This document shows, piece after piece, positions 20,598 through 34,140 of a stretch of 42,637 bases of DNA (position 1 is its first letter; each line of letters begins with the position of its first letter). The notes under the pieces were generated by a model. The model saw only the letters and a list, made by a program, of their open reading frames with translations. It searched no databases and was not told the DNA's origin. The DNA is from Scytalidium lignicola (lineage: Eukaryota > Ascomycota > Leotiomycetes). The stretch spans positions 1 through 42,637 of the forward strand of contig NCSJ02000352.1 of the NCBI GenBank assembly GCA_002812745.2, in the 5' to 3' direction. Made by a program: the position numbers and the translations under genes.

Positions 20598-21619
20598 CAT
20601 CTGGCTCGATTTGTTGATAGAAGAGTATTGGGAATATTGGTTTCGACTTTGAATTATCTAAACAAATCTCAAAGAACTCCCAGCCTTCTTAACCATAATA
20701 AATGAAAGTTTAGAATGGTAGATTCACCCCTGACCCATATTACACTGATCGGTAAAACAAAGTAATGTGTCTACGAAAGAGATCCGTTTCCTTGGTTTGA
20801 TTATAAACATAGAGTATTTCAACAAAATTCACTCAAAATCCTCTTTTACTTACGATTAATCATTCTTAGTCTAATAGCGCCATACGCGAGGAAAACCAAC
20901 TTCGAGTTCCTTTCAATTCATAGCGTAGAGTAAGAACATTAACTTTTATATACTCGACGGTGTTCGGTTTGGGCCTAAGGAAGTTTAAGAATTTAGGTTT
21001 ACAATGATAATTTTATCGTAACTTACCTCGCTGAGACTAGTGGTAATATCACCAGTGGGTGTATTTTATATTTGTTGTGACGAAGCTATTAAAGTATTTG
21101 TAAGTATTAAATCCCAAAAACGACCGAAAGAGTCTTACTTCAATGTAAAAGTTATTTTCGCCTTTTTTTGGAAGTCCTGTAGACATTCTTCAGCAACCGC
21201 TTTAGTTTTTCTGGATCTATATGTTGTGAATCGATGGTTTGGGGGCTTACGGCTGTATGCTGCGGCATGATGTTATGATGTTTTAGGAATTAGCCAAAAA
21301 GAGTATGTGACCTCCCATAGTAGAAATGGCCACCCTTTAAATGACAGCGAGCCGAGAAAATCGCGAGAGCAAATCACGAGCTTCTGGGCTTATTACCTTA
21401 TTTGGGTGCATCCCATGATGTGAGTTGTGACCTCACTCCCTGCTATGGGTTGATTATATGGTTCAAACCTAGTAATTTGCACTGGTGAAACACTCTGTAC
21501 GTAAGTACTTCCGTACGCTACGCTAAAATTCCAGATTAATCTATTGGCTGTTGAGTCTTCGTTCCTTTTACATACAATATGGTAATCTTGAAAGCTTGTT
21601 TTCAAACATTCATGATATT
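20598..21619. other. Intergenic, nothing recognised
   Basis: About 1 kb of AT-rich sequence. The open frames here have no recognisable protein character. Confidence 0.5.
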
Positions 21620-22330
21620 GAAAAGAGGCGCGCCCAGTGTCAGGATAAAAGGAGAACTCCAGTTGCCTGGCTGCTTATACCCTCCCATATTGTTCTGACA
21701 CCCAGGTTGCTATCACCTAGCGCACACGGGTTGCGATGGAATAATGTTTGAAGTTGAGCCTGCTCAAGGAGAGGGAATGCGCCAACGTCCACTTTACTTA
21801 GCAGAGCGTCCTTCAAGTTATCATCAAGCCTCGTGATTGTCTTCATGATAGGCCCAGTTCCTTGCTTCGACTGCTAGATTTAATTCATCAAGAATTGTGC
21901 TGGCGCGCTCCTCCGAGAGTTTATCCATATTGAAGAGATCCGCGAATTTAAAGACATCTATCTTTGTACCCAAAGACAACTCTTAGATGTAGAGCAGTTC
22001 CTGCTCGCCTTTCTCATTGCGTTGGCTACCATATGGGTTTTCATCTATAACGTCTCTGGGGTGGGCTGCCCCCTGCGCCTGATAAAATGGCGGCAGGATT
22101 CGTATGGTGGAGAGACCTACGTGATTTGTTGATCTTATGTTAAAAGACCATTTAACGGCTTTCAAATTTTGCTAGCATCTACAGAGGGTGTGGTAAAACT
22201 TCAAGATGCTAGTAAAATCACATTTTTTGGGCTCATTGCTCCACAATCCGAGATCACAGATGAATGTGGAAAGGTAAAGGAGGCGTTCAACTCTCGTTTG
22301 CCTACTATAGAAAAAATGGAGAGTTTGACT
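21620..22330 (-). pseudogene. Decayed minus-strand coding region, family unknown
   Basis: Reading right to left, a protein-like frame gives GLSTIRILPPFYQAQGAAHP, then NPYGSQRNEKGEQELLYI. After one stop it continues in the same frame with FKFADLFNMDKLSEERASTI and LDELNLAVEARNWAYHED. A further segment, shifted by one base, gives LKDALLSKVDVGAFPLLEQ. The amphipathic helical character and the continuity over the stop argue for a former gene. I cannot name the family. Confidence 0.4.
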
Positions 22331-25047
22331 CATCCATCATCATTCCTGCAAACCACTCCTTCCTATGATGCCTAAGATACCATTCCAAGCATCATTCCCA
22401 ACATGCAGATTGCCATTGAATGCACAAAGAATATCTCACGCATATAGTTAGAATTACTAATGAAGTGCTGGATATTTTCTCGCCGAATCCGCCTCCGTTT
22501 TGTGTTGAGATTTGACCGAATGTATCTTGTATTCTGTCAGCCTTTGTTATACTTTTGTATGAAGCAAGAGACCTTTTCTTTGTCTTTTTTCTGGCACATT
22601 GCAGCTGTACTTAGCCCTTGCCGTTCCATTTTTATGTAATGCAATACAACGATATGTAATGGCTTTGTCTTTCGGAGTCATATTCAGAAGGGACAAAACC
22701 GGCTTTTTGTGATGCTTTATCGTTTTCCGGAAAGTCAATATGTTGCAAATTTTGGTGCTGAGGACTGTTTAAGGAGAGTCTGAACGGCATATGGTAGCTA
22801 AGATCTCATAACAGGAGATAACCTCTAAAGTACCATTCACCAACCTGGGGATTCACGTTATCATACTACTTCTCTTCCGCTTCCAGCGGCAACAACATGG
22901 GCATCACATGATTGGATGAGCCGGCCGATCGATATGAGGCAAATCTCTATTCTTGAATGCCTTATCAGCGCCTGTGTCTCATTGCATCAGTAGGAACTAC
23001 CAATCAATCAGCCCACCCAAAAAACTCCACTCTTAATACTTGCTAAGCACTACCAATCTTTCTTTCTCCGAAACGACGACTGCTCAATCAAATTCCGGAT
23101 GCTTGGTTTATTGGTTCGCATCTGACCAGGCTGAAACGACCGTGCGGTGAGTCATTCTTAGAGGGGCGTATGTATGCCTCTGTCCACGTAGAGAGCATGA
23201 CTGTTCCTTAGGAACTGAATCGGCGTCAACTTACTGTGCTTTTGGCTGAAGGGGCTGTGTGATTGGGAATGAACCTGTCCAATATAGGGGAATAGAGAGG
23301 TAGCAGTCAATAGGTTAATTTGTCGTATAGGATGGTGTCTCAGGCAAAGCTCGAGATTAGCAAAGTAACTTCGTAGGAAATAAAAGTTCTTGTCCACCGC
23401 CATCTATCTATTTTTGAACAATATGTTGAGTGGAGAGCCACATACTGTATTCGATTCTCGAGCTCGGGTTTGCCATTGTCACAAATAACATCCAAATGTG
23501 TGGCGGACTCAAGCATCTCCTGCTCTTCCTATCTTCCTCTGTTCGGGCTACTGCAATTCTGCATTGGGCGGACATCCTTGGTGACTAGAGCATCTCCGCG
23601 CTGCTTCACCCGGCCCTCTCTCGGTCTCTTACTTGCTCTACCATCTTATTATCGATCTACACGAGGCGTATTATCTACACCTGATCATTTTATAGGTATC
23701 CATTCCATCAGCATCCATATGGTTTGAGCCCTGGAAAGCTGACCTTTATTTAGAGGGACAATATCTATTCGAAGGTTTTGTCTATATAAAGACCCCGGTT
23801 AGAAAATTTCATTATTTAAGACAACAACACTCGAGGTGTACACAACCGACTGAGAGTGGTTTACGGATGGGGATTGAGCTCTGGAAAGGATCGCTTGATA
23901 GCCTAGGTTAGAGTAAGAAGCTTTGTAAATCAACTCAGCATTTAAGTTAAGCTATTTACTTGATTAGTAAAGTAGGACCCTATCACACTTGGTAGCACAC
24001 ACATCGCACAAGCAAGAGAGGTTGTGTAGTCACAAGGAGCACGGCAGTAGTTTATCTTCACCATTAAAAAGAAGTTTCGTAGTTGCTTGCAAGGGAAAGA
24101 TGGCGATAAGTGATTAGATGTTATCTTTTTATCTTACAAATTGCAAAACCTAACCTCAAAAATGAAGTCTCCTTTTTATCCAACTAAAATCCAGAATAGG
24201 GAGGATCGCCTCTTCTCATTTGTATGTAGACACGTTTGATTTCCTACAGTAGTCACCGGGAACTAGCAGCCAGAAACTTATTAATTTAGACTAATTATAC
24301 TCTTGGTTAACTGCGTCGTCGCTAGCGAATCACGCTAGAGTAGAAATCGGCCGCCACCATTCTGTTCTATGGCACCCTAACGAATAATACGATACACTTC
24401 AGCTACTGCAAGATATGGGCCAAGTTCTATTCGGAGCCTGAATGATTTGTAAAATGCCACGCAGGAGGCACTATCTTTTGGCCTTCCGTATCTCCTAACC
24501 CCGAGAGTACAAGACAATTTTCTAAAGCTACGCATTATATACTGTTGTTTCCAGATTTCAGCCCTTCCTCCTATCCAAACCGATTCAGCCCGAGGCCACT
24601 AAAACTTCCACGACAAATATGCTTTTGTTGCACGAAACCGACAAACCATCATTAACCCAATACTTCAGGAAACCGTGAAACCAGCTACGCTTTGAAACCG
24701 ACAAGCATTATCGCAAAGGACGGTCATCAAGCGTTGCATCAATTTTAATGCGGCGATACTTTCATCCACCAATAACTCGATTTAAATGGCCGCAGTGATG
24801 GCTTCGCCTCTCGAACATTTCGTAGATGGAAGAACATCCTATAGCGACAACATCGCAAACCCTTAGCACAGTAAAATACACTTAGGTTTGCAGCTTTTCT
24901 TGAAAGCAGGCGGGGCGCTGTTAACTGCGGCCATCTGTGGGGTCCCGACACCGCCCCGCAATGTTGTTGCAAAGACCAGAGCCGAATCGAACGTCCAAAA
25001 ACTTGCAATAATTAGTGTGCAGTTGTCTCGCACATAAGAGCTGTAAC
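22331..25047. other. 2.7-kb region without a supported gene
   Basis: AT-rich sequence with scattered short open frames (for example 23158-23403 minus and 24745-25008 minus), none with recognisable domains or coherent splicing. It may hold older relics. Confidence 0.5.
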
Positions 25048-26128
25048 ATGACAGAAATATCTCGCAAGAATCAGTTAGCAGGATTTATGGATTTACCTGC
25101 CGGTGAGTACATACCAGCTCGTCCCAGACCTCCTCCGCTTTGCAATCCCTCAAGCGCTAACGCGGCCGGGCTCAGAAATTCAGTCGTGGATAATCAGCGA
25201 TGTCTACAGCTCTGGCACGAAATACCCCCATTACACTGCCATCTTTCGCACCTGTAAGCATCTATATCAAATAGCCTATCCTATATTCCTTGGTAGCTAC
25301 CCTCTTTCGTGCTGTCCCGTCAAACCCGGCAACCCTCACGCTCGGCCCGGCCTCAGTCGCGGTGACATCTTGAAAATCGTCTACCCACATGACGATGAGC
25401 GGTTCCGTATGCATTTGTTCGAAGAGGAATGGATATGTGGCCTAAGGAGCGGGATGAGAGACTTCTTCAAGGTCGATGACGATGATGAGGCAGCAAAAGA
25501 GTCCGACAGTGATGACACGAAAGAGGGAGAAGATGAGGGAGATTGGGATGAAATTGAAGGCTTCGACCTCAACAACATAAATGCCACACTCGCTGAGCAA
25601 GCCGAACAATTCGCGCAATACTAGATCCGAAAGAATCCTTTCGCAAAATTATTACGCCAAATAGGAAAAGAAAGGGCGCAGAAGATGGGCAGATTGAGGA
25701 TCACATGGGGAGGTTTGGAGGCGAATCGCATGGGCGAAGGACAACTGCCCGGCCCCTATGCTGTTGGTATAATGAGCGTTGTCTGCTCATTGGTTTTACC
25801 TAATCTGAAGTACATTGAATTGCAGCAGACAGCATTCCGTGACGGAGAAAGAGACTACTATGGCGGTCGTTTTAGAGTGGAAGTGGATGCGAAATGCGAG
25901 GCAGAGTGCTGGCCAGATCATTTGAAAATAAAGATGATGGGTCAAGGAGATGATGAAGAGATGTCTGGAGAGCAGAGTGATATGATTAGAGCGACAAAGC
26001 TGATGATAGAAGCATGTGGAGTCCTACAAGAGCTGGAGCTCCAGGATTGGAATACTAGGGGAAGGGCTCAGTGGTGGAGAGAGGTGTTAGAAAAGGACGG
26101 GTTGAGTATTAACTTTACGCCTAACTAG
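25048..26128 (+). pseudogene. F-box-like fungal protein, frameshifted and with one stop
   Basis: The N-terminus (FMDLPA near 25085-25101) looks like the start of an F-box motif but then shifts frame. The next frame continues with YQLVPDLLRFAI and later IFRTCKHLYQIAYPIF, typical of fungal F-box-like proteins. The apparent splice sites around the shift (GTGAGT..CCAG) are only 15 bp apart, too short for an intron. A highly acidic segment (about 25465-25560) follows. A TAG at 25622-25624 interrupts the frame, which then continues unchanged to 26128 with IRKNPFAKLLRQIGKERA and further ordered sequence. I infer a dead gene with at least two lesions. F-box proteins recruit targets to SCF ubiquitin ligases. 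Confidence 0.55.
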
Positions 26129-26562
26129 ATAAAGTTTGTTAAAAGTGGTTTATCTGGAAAATTAGATCTATGAGAGTAGGGTGGTAGCCATAGTTAATTA
26201 AGGAGCTTTCTATGGCAAATTGAGAATAAGGTTTGTATAAGCACTGCTCCTTAACTTTGACACCACTCCGTATTTTCAAGGCTTCAGATATGTTATCAAC
26301 TAGTAAACGGAGTAGTACCAGAAATACTGCTTACAAAGATTCACAGTAGAAGGTAAGCTCTAGTGTAAACACATCCTTGCCTACTACCTTGCAGAGGCAC
26401 AGTGGACAAAAGTAAGCCATTAAAATAAAAGTTCCTCCTAACACTCAGAAAAGAGAAGTTCCAGGGTCCTATATTTAGGGCTAAAGTAAAACTTTCAGAC
26501 ATACGTATTATAGCACATTATATCTAAAGTCTGAGGGTAACATCATCTTTTGCCTTCTAGCC
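26129..26562. other. Intergenic with a short inverted repeat
   Basis: TTAAGGAGC (26198-26206) is inverted as GCTCCTTAA (26246-26254), giving a 57-bp hairpin-capable segment. ACTCCGT near 26267 and ACGGAGT near 26307 form another pair. No gene was seen. Confidence 0.45.
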
Positions 26563-26725
26563 CTAGTTCTTTGGATTACTACCCCCTAGAATTATATCGG
26601 CGGCCTTCTGAGCAATTGCATACACACAGGCTTGATAGTGTGCTGCAATAGGAACCGGAATGACACTAACATCCACAACTCGTAGGCATTGGACCCTATA
26701 CACCCGTACAGGGAGTCTAGGTCAG
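26563..26725 (-). pseudogene. GMC oxidoreductase C-terminal relic
   Basis: The minus strand reads [18 protein letters not shown], then [20 protein letters not shown], and a natural stop at 26563. This is the conserved C-terminal segment of GMC flavoenzymes (glucose/aryl-alcohol/choline oxidase family). The preceding residues contain a stop where GGVVDP is expected. The FAD-binding N-terminal domain was not found. It is a short fragment of a lost gene, convergent with the P450 relic. Confidence 0.6.
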
Positions 26726-27226
26726 TACGTCCATCGGAGAGTGGCGTTGGTATCTCGGTCACCAGGAAGATACCGAGAAGCAAGGAGCAGGTCTCTGCTT
26801 CAGGGACGTACTTGGAGCTCGCAACTGCCCCTGGCCTACTAATGTTTGACCTAATACGTGAATGGCCAGGTTGGACGGCTTACTCTGGGGAGGAATAGAG
26901 CCAACATCCGCACGCACTACCGGTACTGGTGGCAGATGGAGGGATGGAGAACCAACGGCTTGAATCCTTTCAGTCGGTGGCTGAGGGGAGTACGCACAAG
27001 TAGCACCGTTTCTAAATTCAGGTGAGATGGCAGCTCATACCCCAAAGCCCAACTGGTTGGTTGGGTGGCTGGTTGTCTTACATGTCATATCGACCAGAAG
27101 AGCAGGGGATGCACATTATGACTTCCCAGCTCAAACAAGAGTTTCACTAATGTCACAAATTGTTACTGCTGGCAAGTCATTCTCTACACATTTCTAACAC
27201 TTGAGAGCATGCTGACTTTGTGCTAA
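26726..27226. other. Region between two oxidoreductase relics
   Basis: Probably includes more decayed sequence of the GMC or P450 gene, but no block could be assigned. Confidence 0.35.
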
Positions 27227-27938
27227 GGCTTCGGAACTACTGCCGTGAGTATTTCTGGAACACTGCAACATATGATGAGGAATCCCAAGATATACAGACG
27301 CGTTCAAGAAGAATTGAAAACCGCATGGAAAGTAAGGACACCACTCTCACGGTCCAAGATCTGGAGCAACTCCCCCACTTTGAAGCTTGTATCAAAGAAG
27401 GCCTCCGTGTTGTATGTGCAGCGCCAGTACGCATGCCAAGGATTGTAAGCCAAGAGAGATTCAAGTTCGGGAAGTACAACATCCCTGCTGGGGTAAGCTA
27501 GAATTCATTTCCTCGAAAAGAACTATACATCTTCGAGGTACTGAAGCTGAGACGCTTTTCACAGACAATCATCTCCCCATCGAACTATCTCCGATGCATG
27601 GACGAACGGATATACCCAAATCCACACATCTATAACCCAGAAAGATGGTTGTCCGACGACTTAACTGAGATGAATGCATCTTGGTTTGTGTTTTCCAAAG
27701 GGAACAGGGGTTGTATCGGGCAGCAGTAAGTTCAAAGCTTCTAAAAAAGAGGTTTGTATCACATCTTGAATACTTGCACATCAATAGTATGGCAATGACA
27801 GAAATGAAAATCATTATTTCAAACTTTGTTAGAAACTTCGGGCTTGTGGAATTTGTCGATGATTTTAATATGACTGGGTTGATTCTCGCCGAATCAAACA
27901 ACGCGATGCGAATGCATCTCCGGGAGGTCTCATGGTAA
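27227..27938 (+). pseudogene. Cytochrome P450, C-terminal half, frameshifted
   Basis: Segments in order: I-helix GFGTTAVS (27227), the K-helix region with E-x-x-R in CIKEGLR (about 27400), PERW (about 27640) and the heme-binding loop FSKGNRGCIG (about 27694-27720), then a normal C-terminus to the stop at 27938. Splicing fits 27493-27564 (72 bp, GTAAGC..ACAG) and 27726-27787 (62 bp, GTAAGT..ATAG). A one-base frameshift lies near 27333, between TAWK and KDTTL. A TAA directly precedes GFGTTA and the membrane anchor and N-terminal half are missing. The heme cysteine is intact, so the loss of function comes from truncation and frameshift. Substrate unknown. Confidence 0.75.
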
Positions 27939-28394
27939 TGAGCAGCTTATTATTGTAACTAATGCGAATTATAGCATTTTTAGAAACTATGTGCTATAGC
28001 GGGGTATTAGAATATAACTCGTTCATGAGTTAAATGATGACGATCTGCGTTAGTAGATTATGTTGAAATATCCAGTAGTTCTACCACCTCATCGTCTAAA
28101 TATACGTTCCACCGTAATATTATATAGTGTGTTTGTCAATCAAAGGGCTATGATGAGTTCATGTATATTTATGCCTTCGTGACACCTTAATCTACAGTCA
28201 ATTCACTGATATAAGTATTTCATGAGATTCAGCAGAATGATAACAGGATTTGCCTTACTATTTACATACTAATATATTTAATAAGTACAAGTAATTTCTA
28301 CCACCATAACACTTGCTGCAGAGTTTTCCTTCCCACTCTTACTCATGTTCTTCAATATACTTTAATAATCTAAGTCAATTTATATCTATATACA
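27939..28394. other. Intergenic between convergent P450 relic and phosphatase
   Basis: AT-rich 3' flanks of both genes. Nothing else was recognised. Confidence 0.5.
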
Positions 28395-29980
28395 CTATTG
28401 TATAACAAATTGCTCAGTATGAGATTTATATAATACCGAAGTATCTAGTACTTCGCCAGTTGAAGATCTAATAAACTCAACCTTCAGATTATTAGTATCC
28501 AAGAAGTTCACCGTCGCATAACTGAAATCATCAGCATAGGCGAATGCATTATACGACACGTTGCTGCCAACGGTACTTAGGCCCTCAATGTTACCCGCAC
28601 CACCTGCCACGATATACATAGGAGCCTTGGGATCAGTCATGGCATTAGGATCGGCGGTCCCATTATACACGGGCTGGAATCTCTGAGAATTATGTACGTG
28701 GCCAAAAATGGCCAGGTCAACCCCGTACTTGTAGAGGAGAGGCTCGAAAGAAGTTTGGCAGGGGCCGCAGATGTTGCCACTACCTCCAGTAGAGTACCAC
28801 GGTCGGTGACCCCCAACGATAAGCCAAGGGGTAACAGTGCGGTCAACTGAAGCAAGGTCGGCCTCTAGGAACTCTAACTGCTGATTCGGGGCGCCAAATG
28901 GGCCGCTGTCTAATCCGGCAGATCCATCTGGTCCGTCAGGGGCATCGGCAAAATCGGTCTCGGTGTCGAACATAACGACATGGACCATTCCATATTCAAA
29001 AGAGTACCAGAACGGAGGATTCGCGAGCATTTGGGCCTTGTTGGCGTTAACCCTGGCGTTATTATCAGATGATGTAGAAGTGAACGCAGTGGGCATTGTC
29101 TGGCCAAATCTGTTCATAAAGTCGGTGAAATTCCTCTGGCCTGCGGGGCAGAGGAAAGTGGTATAGTCAAGCTCCTCGCAGTCTGCCTCGTGATTGCCGG
29201 GACTGGCCATGTATGGCTTACGACCAGCGATGGGGGCGAGCTGATCGTAGAATTGTTCCAAGATAGCTTCGTAGGCGTTTGTGCCATCGAAAATATCCTT
29301 GGGCTTGAGATACCAATCATCAGCATATGCAAAGTCGCCTGGATGGACAACAAGCTCGTAAGCATCAATATTCTGAGCGAGGCTAGCAATGGTTGTGTGA
29401 TTAAGCGATGGGTCAATAGTCGGTATGGTATCCCTCTTTGTCTGATCCATCTGGATGGTAAAGCCATCAGCTCCATAGACCCCTAAGTCAATAACAATGC
29501 TCATTGCAAAGGACGTCTTGTCGCCAGCCAACCGAGGGCTGAAAAAGTGCTCAACGCTGGAGTTAGTTGAGACTATCTTGTAGTAATAAGTAGTGGCCGG
29601 TGCCAGCCCGGTAAGTGTGACTGCATTAGAGTAGGTCCGTGAGGTGTCATATGTTTCTGACGAGGTCGAGCAGACTTGTAAATCAAGGTTATCGCTGGAG
29701 GTACCATACTGAACGCAAGGTTGGTCCAGCTCCTCGTATGTGTTCCAGCCAACAGAAATGGCTAATAAACACGGCAGTATGGTATTAGTATGTTGCACAC
29801 GAGCTTATTACTGTATTAAGTAATTTTTTTGGTTATATACTCACCATTCGGGCCATTTATGGCTATTCGCTGTTGGACAGGAGTTGTCTTGTCAGGAGGA
29901 ATGGCGGGATAGCTGGCTGCAGCTATTACACAAGTAGCTAAGGCCGGCAGCGCTTTAACTAGAGCGAATAGGGAAGCCAT
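28395..29980 (-). CDS. Purple acid phosphatase (secreted metallophosphoesterase)
   Basis: Two exons, 29845-29980 and 28395-29761, with an 83-bp intron (GTGAGT..TTATTAG), encode 500 residues. A signal peptide (about 1-23) precedes a fibronectin-like N-terminal domain and the metallophosphatase domain. All five metal-ligand blocks are present: D137-L-G, G187-D-F-A-Y191, GNHE, VGGHRPWY and GHVH. This set defines the Fe/Zn (Fe/Mn) purple acid phosphatases, which release phosphate from organic esters outside the cell. Length and motif order are normal, so the gene looks functional. The start was chosen by the spliced signal peptide; the unspliced frame would begin inside the intron. A CACGTG box 157 bp upstream suggests control by phosphate starvation. 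Confidence 0.92.
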
Positions 29981-30136
29981 AGTGTAAAAGCTACAGGCAC
30001 TGCAGCAACTAAATTGCAGTACTTGACAAATTCAGTGGCAGAAACGAAAGTCTAAGGCGCAAATGCTTCAGATCAGGTTTGAGGTCCATTGTATTTATCT
30101 TTCATAAGATACGAGGGTAGTTGACAAAATTCGATC

Positions 30137-30142
30137 CACGTG
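30137..30142. promoter_or_regulatory. CACGTG box upstream of the purple acid phosphatase
   Basis: CACGTG lies 157 bp before the phosphatase start codon. It is the core recognised by Pho4/NUC-1-type bHLH factors that induce phosphatases under phosphate starvation. The motif is short, so the link is suggestive only. Confidence 0.45.
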
Positions 30143-31529
30143 CATAATTATTTCTAGGTTGCTGCATCTGCTCGGAGCTTCATATGGCTCGTGGGATAAT
30201 GACTGGGCTCTATTCGGCAGACTGAGAATAAGAGCGGGCGTTAAAGCCAAGTTCAGCGCATCCTTGCAACGGCAATTATGCCAAGAGTAGAAGGCGCTTA
30301 CGAATCAGGCTGGGGGGGTAAGGGGTTTAAAAACAAGATTGTAATAGAGTCTGTGCTATTGGTTGTATCCGTATTTTTTAGGGCGGAGCGCTATATTAAA
30401 ACCCTCTCACCTCCCAATTGCATCAATCGGAGTCAAGGTTTCTCGGACTCGGGACAGCACTTCACACGCCTGGAAGCCGAGTTTCCGCTTTTTGAATTTG
30501 CACCAGGGCTGCAGGGCATGCTTTCAATTCTTTGAGCCATTTGTTAATTAAATCTCTTCCGATGCCAAAGGTGTACTGTAAAAGTAAGGTAGCAACGTTT
30601 ACTTTAAAAAGTCTTAAACAAATTATCAGCGCTAAATGAATACCCTTCGCCAAGGCAAGGTGCCGAGCCTAAAATGCAGCCATCTAATTCATTATTTTGC
30701 ATTAAGAAAAGAGGCCTCAACTGTTTCTTAAACTCCCTTTTCGTGTTCCTACAAATTGGTATCTTTTCTTATTCATATATCTTCATAGAAAGTAGAAGAT
30801 AATCGTCACTACTTTAAATCTAGAATGGATAATATTTAGTTTCGATTTCTAAAAACAATTTTAACAACCAAATTATGATTCTGGCACTGTAAGGTCAAAA
30901 ACTAAGTTAACAAAAGAGCTAGGGAATTGAGGAGGAATTTATGTATACGCAGGCAGGTGCTAGTAGTTTGCAAGAATGCGCTATCGAGAGATTATCGCTC
31001 TATTCAGAGCACCTATATCTACAAGCGAGCAGTTGGTTATCAGTGATGGTTCGCAATTTCCATCGAAGGCCAATTATATTATCAACGGTGTAACCCGTAA
31101 AGAGCTTGCTCTTCGCTTGCGCTTGCAAAACGCAGCTTGGTATAGATTCCTTGCAAGCGATTTGAAAATAAACTTTACACTTCCCGTGAATATCCCCGAC
31201 GAGGAAGCCTCAAAGGGGCGGATAACTGCCACTTCCACTGCCAAGCAACTAGTGCTGATATTAACAACATATTCGGAAATTAAGCCTCGCTGTATTAGTA
31301 TATAGACACGTGACAAAAAGCAGAGTAGCAGCTATATTACGGTATTGTATGGAGTTTTGATGGAGTTTGTTGAGTTGTTATTCATAAATCATAACATGAA
31401 GTACTCGAGAAAAAATTATTTCTAGCCAGTTACAATTTCATTTTCAAAAAGCTAGGAATAAAACACTGATGCGAGTTTCAGGATCTAGATCAATAATTTC
31501 TTGCTCTGGCGTTGCTAGAAAAAGAACAA
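30143..31529. other. 1.4-kb spacer, nothing firmly recognised
   Basis: Lies between the phosphatase promoter and the 3' end of the monooxygenase. The plus-strand frame 30976-31305 (109 codons) has no signal, domain or splice context and was not annotated. Confidence 0.5.
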
Positions 31530-33438
<1,909 letters not shown>

Positions 33439-33480
33439 CTAGCGTGTAGTGGAAGATCTTGGAGGTGACATACAACGGCT

Positions 33481-33637
33481 CCGCAGACCGAAAGGTTTGT
33501 CACAGTACCGGCAGCAGCGGATACAGTATGTTCAGGGGCACACCAAAGGTTTAGCTTGATAATCAATAAGGTTCCTGCCGCAATCGTGCGTATCTAGAAA
33601 ATCCATGTATGGCTCCCTATATGTGCGGATCCGCACA
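33481..33637. promoter_or_regulatory. Cluster of five (T/A)GCGG cores, including a 16-bp palindrome
   Basis: Cores: CCGCA 33481-33485, AGCGG 33516-33520, CCGCA 33578-33582, TGCGG 33624-33628, CCGCA 33631-33635. The last two form TGTGCGGATCCGCACA (33622-33637), a perfect palindrome 283 bp before the monooxygenase start. (T/A)GCGG is the core bound by Aspergillus AlcR, and an AlcR-like gene lies next door. Confidence 0.6.
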
Positions 33638-34140
33638 GCTGGTTTTGGAACCGGTTGTCCTCCATTAATCCGAGTAACTGGACAAAAGGAAGCACACAAA
33701 TAGAATTTGTGGGGAACGTGGGGTACAGGGATTCTTATTAAACCGTAGAGTCTTATTGACTAATTGGTCCTGGGCGTCCTTGTAATGTAGATTATATCAA
33801 AAGAGCAAGATGCTCGTGACCGGTACGTGTATGCCATATCGAGATACATGAATTTGGAACCCGGTTCATCCGAATTTGTAGAACTATTCTTTGATGAGAA
33901 CTTAATCTGGCAGCAGTTCTTGAGTAAGCATGGACTGGAAATTTTGCCCATCTGGACCCTTGGACATCGCCAAACGGTTAGCGAACTAATTTGTCTTATG
34001 AGACCATTCATGTAGGATTCATGGTCATGTTTCGTACTATGTTGCAAGTCATAGTAAGATAGGATAAATGTCTACTCGTAACAGCCCTGAAAACTTTTTG
34101 CCTATAGCTTTTCCGTACCAGTGATCTAAATTACAAACTC
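33638..34140. other. Rest of the spacer between regulator and monooxygenase
   Basis: The 3' flank of the AlcR-like gene. A 62-codon plus-strand frame at 33827-34015 is protein-like but has no context, so it was not called. Confidence 0.4.

Noticed and set aside
25103..25117. 15-bp intron (GTGAGT..CCAG) in the F-box-like gene
   Set aside because: Far below the minimal fungal intron length; a frameshift is the better explanation.
30976..31305. 109-codon plus-strand frame
   Set aside because: No recognisable domain, signal peptide or splice context, and an equally long frame exists on the other strand.
33827..34015. 62-codon plus-strand frame with protein-like composition
   Set aside because: Too short, without flanking exons, and in the spacer between two minus-strand genes.
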